From positions 1 to 32,966 of the forward strand of contig JALEIO010000027.1 of NCBI GenBank assembly GCA_022769845.1: 32,966 bases of DNA, given 5' to 3'. The notes beneath the pieces were generated by a model. It did not search any database. It saw only the letters and a list, made by a program, of their open reading frames with translations, and was not told the origin of the DNA. A program made the translations under genes and the position numbers. This DNA is from Oscillospiraceae bacterium (GTDB taxonomy: Bacteria; Bacillota; Clostridia; UMGS1810). The stretch's first letter is position 1; each line of letters begins with the position of its first letter. Shown here piece by piece: positions 12,911-21,423 of this stretch.

Positions 12911-13543
12911 ATGCAAAAAGCAATTTTAGGAAAAAAACTTGGAATGACTCAAGTTTTTGCAGAAGACGGCACAGTAATCCCCGTTACAGTTGTTTCGGCA
13001 GGCCCTGTAACCGTTACGCAGCTTAAAACTGTTGAGACAGACGGTTACAAAGCTGTTCAGGTTGGTTTTATCGACATTCCCGAAAGAAAGGTGAACAAGC
13101 CTTTGAAGGGACATTTTGACAAAGCGGGCGTCAGCTACAAAAAAACTTTAAGAGAGTTCAGATTTGACGACGGCGTTGAGTATAATCTCGGCGATGAGAT
13201 TAAGGCTGATGTGTTTGCCGCAGGCGATAAAATTGACGTTACGGGCACAAGCAAAGGTAAAGGCTTTGCAGGCACAACAAAAAGATGGGAAACTCACAGA
13301 GGTCCTATGTCTCACGGCTCGGGCTATCACAGAGGTGTAGGTTCGATGGGCGCTTGCTCAACTCCTTCGAGAGTTATGAAAAACAAAAAGCTCCCGGGAC
13401 ATATGGGTGTTGAAAAGGTTACTGTTCAGAACCTTGACGTTGTTAAGGTTGACGCTGAAAAAAACCTTCTTCTCATTAAAGGAGCGGTTCCCGGTCCTAA
13501 AGGCGGATTGTTGAAAATAGTAAACACAGTTAAATCCAAATAA
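12911..13543 (+). CDS. rplC: 50S ribosomal protein L3
   Basis: Early-assembly 23S rRNA-binding protein reaching toward the peptidyl transferase centre. The start MQKAILGKKLGMTQVFAEDG is canonical, and the central loop GPMSHGSGYHRGVGSMG and the C-terminal GAVPGPKGGLLKI are conserved. Length 210 is typical. ATG at 12911 is preceded by AGGAGGAAG. An open frame extends upstream to 12833, but that part is the hairpin-rich leader and not coding. Confidence 0.98.
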   Translation: MQKAILGKKLGMTQVFAEDGTVIPVTVVSAGPVTVTQLKTVETDGYKAVQVGFIDIPERKVNKPLKGHFDKAGVSYKKTLREFRFDDGVEYNLGDEIKADVFAAGDKIDVTGTSKGKGFAGTTKRWETHRGPMSHGSGYHRGVGSMGACSTPSRVMKNKKLPGHMGVEKVTVQNLDVVKVDAEKNLLLIKGAVPGPKGGLLKIVNTVKSK

Positions 13544-13571
13544 GATATTTGTTAGAAAGGAGGACTAAAAT

Positions 13572-14195
13572 ATGCCTAAAGTAGGTTTATATAAAATGGA
13601 CGGAAATAAAGTTGGCGACATTGAACTTAGTGATGCAATTTTCGGTCAGGAAGTAAATAAAAGCGCATTGCATCAGGTTGTTGTTAACTATCTTGCAAAT
13701 CAAAGACAGGGTACTCAAAGCACAAAAACTCGTTCAGAGGTTTCGGGCGGCGGCATAAAACCGTGGCGTCAGAAAGGCACAGGCAGAGCAAGACAGGGCA
13801 GCATCAGGGCTACACAGTGGATCAAAGGCGGTATTGCATTAGGTCCCAAACCCAGAGATTACAGCTACACTCTTAACAAAAAGCTTAAAAGAGTTGCTCT
13901 TAAATCAGCTTTCAGTGCAAAAGCTTTGGAGGACGAAATCAAGGTTATTGAAGATTTAAAGGTTGAAGGCTATAAAACAAGTGTTATCGCTAATATGCTT
14001 AAGAGCCTGGACGTTAATTCAAAGGCGCTTATCGTTACTTGCGACAAAGACGATTTAATCGTTAAATCGGCAAGAAACATCAAAGGCGTTACACCTACAT
14101 TTGTAAATGTTTTGAACGTTTACGATATTTTAAGTCACGACCAGCTTATTATCGCTAAAGAAGCGGTAGCAAAGATTGAGGAGGTGTTCGCATAA
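13572..14195 (+). CDS. rplD: 50S ribosomal protein L4
   Basis: L4 lines the upper exit tunnel; in E. coli it also represses the S10 operon. The 207 residues contain the extended loop GGGIKPWRQKGTGRARQGS and the block PKPRDYSYTLNKKLKRVALK. AGGAGG lies ahead of the ATG. Its stop shares one base with the rplW start (TAATG), so translation is coupled. Confidence 0.98.
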   Translation: MPKVGLYKMDGNKVGDIELSDAIFGQEVNKSALHQVVVNYLANQRQGTQSTKTRSEVSGGGIKPWRQKGTGRARQGSIRATQWIKGGIALGPKPRDYSYTLNKKLKRVALKSAFSAKALEDEIKVIEDLKVEGYKTSVIANMLKSLDVNSKALIVTCDKDDLIVKSARNIKGVTPTFVNVLNVYDILSHDQLIIAKEAVAKIEEVFA

Positions 14196-14485
14196 TGTTT
14201 GCACACGACATCATCATCAGACCGATAATATCTGAAAAGAGTATGGATCAGTTGGCTGATAAAAAATATACCTTTGAGGTTAAAAAAGATGCCAACAAAA
14301 TTGAAATCAAAAGAGCCGTTGAAGAAATCTTCAATGTAAAGGTTGTGTCTGTCACAACATCGAATGTTCTCGGAAAAATTAAAAGAATGGGAGCAACTTC
14401 GGGCAAAAGAGCCGACTGGAAAAAGGCAACAGTTAAGCTTTCGGCTGATTCCAAGTCGATTGAATTCTTTGAAGGCTTGGCTTAA
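14195..14485 (+). CDS. rplW: 50S ribosomal protein L23
   Basis: L23 sits at the exit of the peptide tunnel and is the docking point for SRP and trigger factor. The 96 residues include the conserved start DIIIRPIISEKSMDQLADKK and the loop VNVVSVTT-like stretch FNVKVVSVTTSNVLGKIKRM. Its ATG overlaps the rplD stop codon by one base, with GGAGGTG within the end of rplD as ribosome binding site. Confidence 0.97.
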   Translation: MFAHDIIIRPIISEKSMDQLADKKYTFEVKKDANKIEIKRAVEEIFNVKVVSVTTSNVLGKIKRMGATSGKRADWKKATVKLSADSKSIEFFEGLA

Positions 14486-14509
14486 TAACGAAAAAGGAGT
14501 GTAACGAAA

Positions 14510-15343
14510 ATGGCGATTAAAAAATTTAATCCTACTTCTCCTGCACGCAGATTTATGACGGTGTCAACCTTTGAGGAAATTACAAAGGCAGAGCCGGAAA
14601 AATCATTGCTTGAACCTCTTAAAAAGAATTCAGGCAGAAACTCTTACGGCAGAATTACCATTCGTCACAGAGGCGGCGGGAACAAGAGAAAATACAGAGT
14701 TATAGATTTTAAGAGAAACAAAGACGGAATGAACGCAAACGTAATTGCAATCGAGTATGATCCCAACAGATCTGCTAACATTGCGCTTATTGAGTACGAG
14801 GACGGCGTAAAGAGCTACATTATTGCTCCTTACACACTCAAAGTAGGCGATGTTGTACGTTCGGGCGCTGACGCTGACATTAAGCCGGGCAATGCGCTTT
14901 TGATTGCAGACATTCCCGTAGGTACTTTAATTCACAATATTGAACTTGCTCCGAACAAGGGCGGTCAGCTTGTAAGAAGCGCCGGAAACTGCGCTCAGCT
15001 TATGGCTAAAGAGGGCAAATTTGCTCAAGTAAGACTTCCTTCGGGCGAGGTTAGAATGATAAGACTTGACTGCCGAGCTACAATCGGTCAGGTAAGCAAT
15101 CTCGATCATGAAAATATTTCTATCGGTAAAGCCGGAAGAAAAAGACATATGGGCTGGAGACCTACTGTCCGCGGTGTTGTTATGAACCCCTGTGACCATC
15201 CTCACGGTGGTGGTGAAGGTAAATCTCCTGTCGGTATGCCGAGTCCTGTTACTCCTTGGGGTAAGCCGACTCTTGGTTACAAGACACGCAACAAGAAGAA
15301 ACAGAGCAGCAAGTTTATCGTTAAGAGAAGAAACGCAAAGTAA
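14510..15343 (+). CDS. rplB: 50S ribosomal protein L2
   Basis: Universal large-subunit protein needed for subunit joining and peptidyl transferase activity. The sequence has GRITIRHRGGGNKRKYR near residue 50. The C-terminal NPCDHPHGGGEGKSPVGMP block contains the conserved histidines, and the tail TRNKKKQSSKFIVKRR is basic. Length 277 is normal. AAAGGAGTG precedes the ATG, 24 bases after rplW. Confidence 0.99.
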   Translation: MAIKKFNPTSPARRFMTVSTFEEITKAEPEKSLLEPLKKNSGRNSYGRITIRHRGGGNKRKYRVIDFKRNKDGMNANVIAIEYDPNRSANIALIEYEDGVKSYIIAPYTLKVGDVVRSGADADIKPGNALLIADIPVGTLIHNIELAPNKGGQLVRSAGNCAQLMAKEGKFAQVRLPSGEVRMIRLDCRATIGQVSNLDHENISIGKAGRKRHMGWRPTVRGVVMNPCDHPHGGGEGKSPVGMPSPVTPWGKPTLGYKTRNKKKQSSKFIVKRRNAK

Positions 15344-15382
15344 TATAAAACCTATTTTTATTTTTCGGAAGGAGGTTTATCA

Positions 15383-15661
15383 ATGGGCAGATCGGTTAAA
15401 AAAGGTCCCTTTGTCGAAGAACGTCTTTTAAAAAGAATTATTGATATGAACGACGCAGGCGAAAAGAGAGTTATCAAAACCTGGTCGAGAGCGTCCACAA
15501 TTTTCCCTGAAATGGTAGGACACACAATTGCGGTTTATGACGGCAGAAAGCACGTTCCGGTTTATGTGAGCGAGGATATGGTTGGTCATAAGCTCGGAGA
15601 ATTTGCGCCTACAAGAACATTTAAAGGTCACGCAGGCGCAAAGACAACAGGCGTTAAGTAA
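15383..15661 (+). CDS. rpsS: 30S ribosomal protein S19
   Basis: S19 forms a head complex with S13 on the 30S subunit near the A site. The start GRSVKKGPFVEERLLKRI and the blocks WSRASTIFPEMVGHTIAVY and GHKLGEFAPTRTFKGH are canonical. Length 92. A very strong GGAAGGAGG site precedes the ATG. It lies between rplB and rplV, as in all S10 operons. Confidence 0.98.
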   Translation: MGRSVKKGPFVEERLLKRIIDMNDAGEKRVIKTWSRASTIFPEMVGHTIAVYDGRKHVPVYVSEDMVGHKLGEFAPTRTFKGHAGAKTTGVK

Positions 15662-15702
15662 TTTATTAAAATATCCTATTACTTGAGAGGAGGATTTATT
15701 TA

Positions 15703-16056
15703 ATGGAACAGGTAGTTTCAAACGAAGCAAGAGCAAAGGTTAGCTACGCTCGCATTTCTTCGAGAAAAGTCAAAATAGTTATTGATTTGATCAGAAATAA
15801 ATCTGTCGGTGAAGCACTTGCAATTTTAAAGTTCACACCCAAGGCTGCCGCTGAAATAGTTGAAAAACTTTTGAAATCTGCTATTGCAAATGCAGAAAAC
15901 AATCATAATATGGACGCTGAAAAGCTTTATGTTGCTGAAATTTTTGCAAATCAAGGGCCGACATTAAAGAGAGTTCAGCCCAGAGCAAAGGGCAGAGCGT
16001 TCAGAATAAGAAAAAGAACAAGCCATATTACTGTAGTATTGAAAGAGAAAGAATAA
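15703..16056 (+). CDS. rplV: 50S ribosomal protein L22
   Basis: L22 has a globular surface domain and a long hairpin lining the exit tunnel, the site of macrolide-resistance changes. Here that hairpin is the stretch GPTLKRVQPRAKGRAFRIRK. The N-terminal block ARISSRKVKIVIDLIRNKSV is typical. Length 117. GAGAGGAGG precedes the ATG. Confidence 0.97.
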   Translation: MEQVVSNEARAKVSYARISSRKVKIVIDLIRNKSVGEALAILKFTPKAAAEIVEKLLKSAIANAENNHNMDAEKLYVAEIFANQGPTLKRVQPRAKGRAFRIRKRTSHITVVLKEKE

Positions 16057-16072
16057 GAAGGAGGTAAGAGTT

Positions 16073-16741
16073 TTGGGCCAAAAAGTACATCCGCACGGAT
16101 TAAGAGTAGGCGTTATCAAAGATTGGGATTCCAAATGGTACGCCAATAAAAAAGATTTTGGTGATAATCTCGTTGAAGATTATAAAATCAGAAAGTTTTT
16201 GAAGAAATCGCTTTTTGCAGCAGGCATTGCAAAAATTGAAATCGAAAGAAACGACAATAAAGTAAGAATTAACATTTTCTCGGCTAAACCCGGTATTATT
16301 ATCGGCAGAGGCGGCGCAGAAAAAGATAAAATTAAGGCAAATGTAGAAAAACTCATCAATAAAAACGTTATTATTAATATCGTTGAGGTTAAAGGCGCTG
16401 AAGCAAACGCACAGCTCGTTGCAGAAAATATTGCTGCACAGCTTGAAAGACGTATTTCCTTCAGACGTGCTATGAAACAGTGTATGCAAAGAGCTATGAA
16501 GCTTGGCGTAAAAGGTATCAAAACCTCTGTTTCGGGACGTTTGGGCGGTGCTGAAATTGCAAGATGCGAGCAGTATCACGAAGGCACTATTCCGCTTCAG
16601 ACTTTGAGAGCCGACATTGACTACGGTTTCTACGAGGCTGACACAACTTACGGTAAAATCGGCGTTAAGGTTTGGATTTACAAAGGCGAAGTTTTAAGAT
16701 CCAACAAGCCGGCTGCCGCTAAAGGCGAAGGAGGTAAATAA
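16073..16741 (+). CDS. rpsC: 30S ribosomal protein S3
   Basis: S3 lies at the mRNA entry pore and has helicase activity together with S4 and S5. The N-terminal type-II KH domain carries KPGIIIGRGGAEKDKI. The C-terminal domain has SGRLGGAEIARCEQYHEGTI and DYGFYEADTTYGKIGVKVWI. Length 222. The start is TTG at 16073 (GQKVHPHGLRVG follows), with GGAGGT at 16060-16065; no ATG or GTG start is available near the conserved N-terminus. Confidence 0.98.
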   Translation: MGQKVHPHGLRVGVIKDWDSKWYANKKDFGDNLVEDYKIRKFLKKSLFAAGIAKIEIERNDNKVRINIFSAKPGIIIGRGGAEKDKIKANVEKLINKNVIINIVEVKGAEANAQLVAENIAAQLERRISFRRAMKQCMQRAMKLGVKGIKTSVSGRLGGAEIARCEQYHEGTIPLQTLRADIDYGFYEADTTYGKIGVKVWIYKGEVLRSNKPAAAKGEGGK

Positions 16742-16744
16742 TCT

Positions 16745-17185
16745 ATGTTGTTACCTAAAAGAGTAAAATACAGAAGAGTTATGAGAGGTCGTATGACCGG
16801 TAAGGCAACAAGAGGAAATAAAGTAAGCCACGGCGATTTTGGTATTCAGGCTTTAGAGCCCGCTTGGATTACAAGCAACCAGATTGAAGCTGCCAGAATT
16901 GCAATGACACGTTATATCAAAAGAGGCGGTCAGGTTTGGATTAAAATATTCCCCGATAAGCCTGTAACGGAAAAACCTGCTGAAACTCGTATGGGTAGCG
17001 GTAAAGGTTCACCCGAATACTGGGTAGCTGTTGTTAAACCGGGCAGAGTAATGTTTGAAATCGGCGGCATTAGTGAAGATGTTGCAAAAGAGGCGCTCCG
17101 TCTTGCTATGCACAAGCTTCCGGTAAAATGTAAAATTGTTTCCCGCCAATCTCAGGAAAGTGACGGTGATTCGAGTGAAAGTTAA
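16745..17185 (+). CDS. rplP: 50S ribosomal protein L16
   Basis: L16 organises the A-site tRNA elbow region of the 50S subunit. The start MLLPKRVKYRRVMRGRMTG and the block RMGSGKGSPEYWVAVVKPGR are canonical. Length 146, with a serine-rich tail (SQESDGDSSES). The ribosome binding site GGAGG lies in the end of rpsC. Its last codons overlap the start of rpmC in another frame. Confidence 0.98.
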   Translation: MLLPKRVKYRRVMRGRMTGKATRGNKVSHGDFGIQALEPAWITSNQIEAARIAMTRYIKRGGQVWIKIFPDKPVTEKPAETRMGSGKGSPEYWVAVVKPGRVMFEIGGISEDVAKEALRLAMHKLPVKCKIVSRQSQESDGDSSES

Positions 17186-17375
17186 TGAAATCAGAGATTT
17201 TGCAGATATGGAATTAGAGCAGAAGCTCACAGAGCTTAAAGCCGAATTATTCAATTTGAGATTTCAGCTTGCTACAAACCAGCTTGACAATCCCAAAAGA
17301 GTAACAGAGGTTAAAAGAACGATTGCAAAAATAAAAACAGTCCTTCGCGAAAGAGAGTTAAAACAATCTGTCTAA
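17175..17375 (+). CDS. rpmC: 50S ribosomal protein L29
   Basis: Small two-helix protein at the exit tunnel next to L23, part of the chaperone docking site. The sequence KVNEIRDFADMELEQKLTEL then AELFNLRFQLATNQLDNP is typical. I place the start at GTG 17175 (66 residues), which fits the family N-terminus (V/M-K-V-N-E-I-R). An alternative GTG at 17166 has a slightly better AGGAAAG site and would add three residues. Either way it overlaps rplP by 11-20 bases. A 78-base non-coding gap follows before rpsQ. Confidence 0.93.
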   Translation: MKVNEIRDFADMELEQKLTELKAELFNLRFQLATNQLDNPKRVTEVKRTIAKIKTVLRERELKQSV

Positions 17376-17453
17376 TGTAATTCTGATTGACAGATAAGAT
17401 AATTCTGAAGGAAAATTTGTATTTTATTTTGTAAAAAGGAGGATTTAAGCAAA

Positions 17454-17708
17454 GTGGAACGTAATTACAGAAAAGTTCGTATAGGCAAGGTTGTAAGCGA
17501 TAAAATGGACAAAACAATCGTTGTTGCCATTGAATATAACGTAAAGCACAGCTTGTACGGCAAAATCGTTAAAAGAACTTATAAATTAAAAGCTCACGAT
17601 GAAGAAGGCGTTGCAAAAATTGGCGATAAGGTTAAAGTTATGGAAACCAAACCTATTTCCAAGGACAAACGCTGGAGATTGGTTGAGATTTTAGAGAAAG
17701 CTCAATAA
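17454..17708 (+). CDS. rpsQ: 30S ribosomal protein S17
   Basis: OB-fold primary binder of 16S rRNA. The conserved block KVRIGKVVSDKMDKTIVVAI and KAHDEEGVAKIGDKVKVMET are present. Length 84. Start is GTG at 17454 with AAAGGAGG 10 bases upstream. Confidence 0.97.
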   Translation: MERNYRKVRIGKVVSDKMDKTIVVAIEYNVKHSLYGKIVKRTYKLKAHDEEGVAKIGDKVKVMETKPISKDKRWRLVEILEKAQ

Positions 17709-17731
17709 TACTCGGAAAGGAGAGGTTTGTA

Positions 17732-18100
17732 GTGATACAGCAACAAACTTTGTTAAAGGTTGCCGATAACACAGGTGCAAAAGAAATTATGTGCATCAGA
17801 GTGCTTGGCGGCAGCAAAAGAAGATTTGCCAATATTGGTGACACTATTATTGCTTCGGTTAAAAAAGCAACACCAGGCGGCGTTGTAAAAAAAGGCGAAG
17901 TTGTTAAAGCCGTTGTTGTAAGAAGCGTTAAAGGCTTAAGAAGAGCAGACGGCACATATATTAAATTTGATGAAAATGCGGCTGTTATAATCAGAGATGA
18001 TAAAACTCCGAAAGGAACTCGTATATTCGGACCTATCGCCCGTGAATTAAGGGAAAAAGAGTATATGAAGATATTGTCTTTGGCACCCGAAGTTTTATAA
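17732..18100 (+). CDS. rplN: 50S ribosomal protein L14
   Basis: L14 forms an intersubunit bridge with 16S rRNA. The N-terminus MIQQQTLLKVADNTGAKEIM and the middle block GDTIIASVKKATPGG are canonical, and the 122-residue length is exact for the family. Start is GTG at 17732 with GAAAGGAGAGG upstream. It is the first gene of the classical spc section, with no break from rpsQ. Confidence 0.98.
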   Translation: MIQQQTLLKVADNTGAKEIMCIRVLGGSKRRFANIGDTIIASVKKATPGGVVKKGEVVKAVVVRSVKGLRRADGTYIKFDENAAVIIRDDKTPKGTRIFGPIARELREKEYMKILSLAPEVL

Positions 18101-18121
18101 GACAAGGAGGCGTTTTGGTTA

Positions 18122-18448
18122 ATGAGAACTAAAGTTCATATTAAAAAAGGGGACGACGTTATTGTTTTATCCGGTGTTGACAAAGGCAAAAAGGGTAAAG
18201 TTTTAAGCGTTATTCCCAAAGAAAGAAAAGTAATCGTTGAAGGCGTAAATATGGCTACAAAGCACAAAAAACCCAAGAGCCAGACTGACCAGGGCGGTAT
18301 TATCCATCAGGAAGCTCCGATTTATGCCTGCAAGGTTATGCACGTTTGCAACAAGTGCGGAAAACCGACTCGTATCGGTCACAAAATTTTGGCTGACGGC
18401 GAGAAGGCAAGAGTTTGCAAAAATTGCTTGGAAGTTTTTGATAACTAA
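18122..18448 (+). CDS. rplX: 50S ribosomal protein L24 with zinc ribbon
   Basis: Assembly-initiating 23S rRNA binder at the tunnel exit. The KOW motif is KGDDVIVLSGVDKGKKGKVL, followed by VEGVNMATKHKKP. The C-terminal part has a four-cysteine ribbon (C76, C79, C99, C102; CNKCGKPTRIG and VCKNC), a form common in many bacteria. Length 108. AAGGAGG lies before the ATG. Confidence 0.97.
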   Translation: MRTKVHIKKGDDVIVLSGVDKGKKGKVLSVIPKERKVIVEGVNMATKHKKPKSQTDQGGIIHQEAPIYACKVMHVCNKCGKPTRIGHKILADGEKARVCKNCLEVFDN

Positions 18449-18471
18449 TTAAGAGAGGAGGATTTTCGCTT

Positions 18472-19017
18472 ATGGCAAGCAGATTAAATGCGCATTACGA
18501 AAATGAAGTTAGAAAAGCGCTTATGGAAAAATTCGGCTACAAAAGCCCGATGCAAATTCCTAAATTAGAAAAAATCGTTATAAATATAGGCGTCGGTGAA
18601 GCTAAAGATAACGCTAAAGCTTTGGACGCAGCGGTTAACGACCTTGCGCTTATCACAGGTCAGGCTCCGGTGGTAACAAAGGCACGCAATTCGGTTGCTA
18701 ACTTTAAAATCAGAGAGGGTATGAACATTGGCTGCAAAGTAACTCTGCGCAAAGACAAAATGTATGAGTTCCTTGACAGACTGTTTAACATCGCTCTTCC
18801 CCGTGTAAGAGACTTCAGAGGTATAAACCCCAACTCTTTCGACGGCAGAGGAAACTATTCTCTCGGCATTAAAGAGCAGCTCATATTCCCTGAAATCGAT
18901 TATGATAAAATCGACAAAATCAGAGGTATGGACATTATTATGGTAACTACCGCAAAAACAGATGAAGAAGCACGCGAACTTTTGACATTGATGGGTGCTC
19001 CGTTCATCAGAGCGTGA
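18472..19017 (+). CDS. rplE: 50S ribosomal protein L5
   Basis: Binds 5S rRNA and contacts the P-site tRNA and S13. Typical blocks are IPKLEKIVINIGVGEAKDNA, RNSVANFKIREGMNIGCKVT and PRVRDFRGINPNSFDGRGNY. Length 181. GAGAGGAGG precedes the ATG, and rpsN follows after 16 bases. Confidence 0.98.
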   Translation: MASRLNAHYENEVRKALMEKFGYKSPMQIPKLEKIVINIGVGEAKDNAKALDAAVNDLALITGQAPVVTKARNSVANFKIREGMNIGCKVTLRKDKMYEFLDRLFNIALPRVRDFRGINPNSFDGRGNYSLGIKEQLIFPEIDYDKIDKIRGMDIIMVTTAKTDEEARELLTLMGAPFIRA

Positions 19018-19033
19018 GAGGAGGAAGTAAATC

Positions 19034-19219
19034 GTGGCTAAAAAAGCGATGGTATTAAAGCAGCAGAAAGCACAGAAATATTCTACAAGAGAATATAACA
19101 GATGCAAAATATGCGGACGACCTCACGCATACTTAAGAAAATACGGTATTTGCCGTATATGCTTTAGAGAATTGGCATATAAAGGTCAAATCCCCGGCGT
19201 AAGAAAAGCAAGCTGGTAA
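19034..19219 (+). CDS. rpsN: 30S ribosomal protein S14, type Z (zinc-binding)
   Basis: Short zinc-containing S14 of the 30S head. The four cysteines C24, C27, C40 and C43 (RCKICGRPH and GICRICF) are intact, so this is the zinc-dependent C+ form rather than the longer zinc-free paralogue. Length 61 and C-terminus QIPGVRKASW are exact. Start is GTG at 19034 with GAGAGGAGG upstream. Confidence 0.98.
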   Translation: MAKKAMVLKQQKAQKYSTREYNRCKICGRPHAYLRKYGICRICFRELAYKGQIPGVRKASW

Positions 19220-19270
19220 GGCTTTATTGAAATATATTCGGATTAGATTTTAAAAAGGAGGTAGCACAAT

Positions 19271-19669
19271 ATGCAGATAACCGATCCTATCGCTGATATG
19301 CTTACCCGTATCAGAAATGCAAATTCATCAAAACACGAATCAGTTTTAGTTCCTTCTTCAAAAATGAAAGTTGCAATCGCAAAAATCCTTGACGATGAAG
19401 GTTATATAAACGGATATGAAGTTATAGATGACGGTAAACAAGGCGTAATAAAAATTAATCTTAAGTACGGCGCTAACAAGACAAAGGTTATTTCAGGCTT
19501 ACAAAGAGTCAGCAAGCCCGGTTTAAGAGTTTATGCCAATAAAGAAGAAATGCCCAGAGTTTTAAGAGGTCTTGGTATTGCCATTGTATCCACTTCAAAG
19601 GGTATTATGACAGACAAAGAGGCAAGAAAAAACAACGTTGGCGGCGAAGTTTTGGCATTTATTTGGTAG
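19271..19669 (+). CDS. rpsH: 30S ribosomal protein S8
   Basis: Central-domain 16S rRNA binder; in E. coli it is the autogenous repressor of the spc operon. The blocks DPIADMLTRIRNAN, QRVSKPGLRVYANKEEMPRV and GLGIAIVSTSKGIMTDKEAR are canonical. Length 132. AAAAAGGAGGT precedes the ATG after a 51-base gap from rpsN. Confidence 0.98.
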   Translation: MQITDPIADMLTRIRNANSSKHESVLVPSSKMKVAIAKILDDEGYINGYEVIDDGKQGVIKINLKYGANKTKVISGLQRVSKPGLRVYANKEEMPRVLRGLGIAIVSTSKGIMTDKEARKNNVGGEVLAFIW

Positions 19670-19696
19670 TATTTTTACTAATTGGAGGTGAACACA

Positions 19697-20242
19697 TTGT
19701 CAAGAATAGGCAGAGCACCGATTGACATTCCAAACGGTGTAGAAGTTAAAATTAATCCTGAAAACGAAGTTATTGTTAAAGGGCCTAAAGGCACACTTAC
19801 AAAGAAGCTTCACAGGGATATGACTATAAAAACCGAAGGCTCAACTTTGGTTGTTGAAAGACCTTCCGAGGATAAGGCTCATAAAGCTTTGCACGGTCTT
19901 ACAAGGTCGCTTTTGGCAAATATGGTAACAGGCGTAACCGAGGGATTTTCAAAAACCCTGCAGATTAACGGCGTAGGTTACAGAGCGGCAAAACAGGGTA
20001 AAAAGGTTGTTTTAAACCTTGGATATTCGCATCCTGTTGAGGTTGAAGATTCTGCTGATTACACTTTGGAGGTTCCCGACCCGAATACAATTATTGTTAA
20101 GGGTATTGACAATCAAATTGTCGGCGAGGTTGCGGCCAAAATCAGAGAAAAAAGACTTCCCGAGCCTTACAAGGGCAAAGGTATCAAGTATGCTGATGAA
20201 GTTATCAGAAGAAAAGAAGGTAAGACCGGAGCTAAAAAGTAA
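19697..20242 (+). CDS. rplF: 50S ribosomal protein L6
   Basis: L6 lies by the sarcin-ricin loop and factor-binding site. The sequence begins SRIGRAPIDIPNGVEVKI, with the C-terminal block KIREKRLPEPYKGKGIKYAD. I chose TTG at 19697 because the conserved N-terminus starts there and GGAGGTG (19684-19690) is 6 bases away. The frame remains open to 19682, but that part covers the ribosome binding site. Length 181. Confidence 0.97.
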   Translation: MSRIGRAPIDIPNGVEVKINPENEVIVKGPKGTLTKKLHRDMTIKTEGSTLVVERPSEDKAHKALHGLTRSLLANMVTGVTEGFSKTLQINGVGYRAAKQGKKVVLNLGYSHPVEVEDSADYTLEVPDPNTIIVKGIDNQIVGEVAAKIREKRLPEPYKGKGIKYADEVIRRKEGKTGAKK

Positions 20243-20285
20243 TCTTGCGGTCTTTGAAAAGTTTAAGAAAGGAGCATAAAGCAAT

Positions 20286-20636
20286 ATGATAAAGAAACAG
20301 AGCAGTAACGTATCAAGATTGCGCAGGCATAAAAGAGTTCGTAAAACAATCTCGGGTACGGCACAACGTCCCAGACTCAACGTGTATAGAAGCCTTAAAA
20401 ATATCTATGCTCAAATTATTGATGATACAACAGGCACAACGCTCGTTGCAGCTTCTTCGCTTGATATGGAAGCGGGCGGAAACAAAGACGCTGCAAAAGA
20501 AGTTGGCGCTCTCATCGCTAAAAAAGCTCTTGAAAAAGGTATTAAAGAGGTTGTTTTTGACAGAGGCGGATATATATATCACGGTCGTGTGGCTTCGCTT
20601 GCCGAAGGTGCAAGAGAAGGCGGCCTGCAGTTCTAA
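20286..20636 (+). CDS. rplR: 50S ribosomal protein L18
   Basis: Binds 5S rRNA with L5 and L25. The blocks RRHKRVRKTISGTAQRPRLN, YRSLKNIYAQIIDDT and the terminal FDRGGYIYHGRVASLAEGAR are typical. Length 116. AAAGGAG lies before the ATG. Confidence 0.97.
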   Translation: MIKKQSSNVSRLRRHKRVRKTISGTAQRPRLNVYRSLKNIYAQIIDDTTGTTLVAASSLDMEAGGNKDAAKEVGALIAKKALEKGIKEVVFDRGGYIYHGRVASLAEGAREGGLQF

Positions 20637-20679
20637 TTTTTGAAATTCAGATTACTTTAAAAGGAGGTTAACAGCTTTT

Positions 20680-21180
20680 ATGGAAAACATTGATGTAAAC
20701 GCTATGGAATTAAAAGAAAAAATAGTTAGCATTAATCGTGTTGCAAAGGTTGTTAAAGGCGGTAGAACCTTTAGATTCAGCGTTTTAGTTGTTGTCGGCG
20801 ACGAGAATGGTCATGTCGGCGCGGGTACAGGAAAAGCAGCTGAAATTCCTGACGCAGTCAGAAAAGCGATTGACGATGCTAAAAAGAATATGATTACAGT
20901 ACCGATTGTAAACACAACCATTCCGCATGAAAAAATCGGCGTTTTCGGTGCAGGCAGAGTGCTTTTGAAACCTGCCGGTTTAGGTACCGGAGTTATCGCC
21001 GGCGGCGGTGTAAGAGCGGTGCTCGAGCTTGCTGGTATTAAAAATATCAGAACAAAGTCACTGCGTTCAAATAATCCCCGCAATATGGTTAATGCGACGA
21101 TTGAAGGCCTTAAAGAAATGATGGTTGCTGAAGAAGTAGCTAAATTGAGAGGCAAATCAGTAGAAGAATTGTTGGGTTAA
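20680..21180 (+). CDS. rpsE: 30S ribosomal protein S5
   Basis: Decoding-fidelity protein at the mRNA entry. The N-terminal double-stranded RNA-binding-like block is KVVKGGRTFRFSVLVVVGDE, followed by GAGTGKAAEIPDAVRKAI. The C-terminal part has GVRAVLELAGIKNIRTKSL. Length 166. AAAAGGAGG precedes the ATG. Confidence 0.98.
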   Translation: MENIDVNAMELKEKIVSINRVAKVVKGGRTFRFSVLVVVGDENGHVGAGTGKAAEIPDAVRKAIDDAKKNMITVPIVNTTIPHEKIGVFGAGRVLLKPAGLGTGVIAGGGVRAVLELAGIKNIRTKSLRSNNPRNMVNATIEGLKEMMVAEEVAKLRGKSVEELLG

Positions 21181-21223
21181 TTTTAGCGTGTACGCTTAGA
21201 AAATATTGCAGGAGGAAATTGAA

Positions 21224-21403
21224 ATGGCAAAGATTAAAGTAACTTTGGTTAAAAGCTTCCACGGCTGCAAAAAAGACCAAATTGCAACTGTTGCTGCTTT
21301 AGGCCTTAAAAAAATACGAGATGAAAAAACACATGAAGATTGTCCTCAAATCAGAGGTATGGTTACAAAAATCAAGCACTTGGTTAAGGTTGAGGAAATA
21401 TAA
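21224..21403 (+). CDS. rpmD: 50S ribosomal protein L30
   Basis: Small 50S protein of 59 residues. KIKVTLVKSFHGCKKDQIAT and ALGLKKIRDEKTHEDCPQIR and the C-terminus MVTKIKHLVKVEE fit the family. It lacks the usual proline-arginine segment (SxIGRxxxQ) and has FHGCKKDQ instead, a mild variation. The start is ATG at 21224 after GGAGGAAATTGAA; the frame upstream to 21206 is only the leader. Confidence 0.95.
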   Translation: MAKIKVTLVKSFHGCKKDQIATVAALGLKKIRDEKTHEDCPQIRGMVTKIKHLVKVEEI

Positions 21404-21423
21404 ACTAAAAGGAGGTGTCTTGT

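Noticed and set aside
16100..16579. 159-codon minus-strand frame inside rpsC and similar antisense frames within ribosomal genes
   Set aside because: All lie opposite well-conserved ribosomal genes and show no independent signals.
17368..17408. Short dyad and 9-base repeat in the rpmC-rpsQ gap
   Set aside because: Five-base arms with a 16-base loop and a 9-base repeat are within chance; no ribosome-site or terminator feature supports a role.
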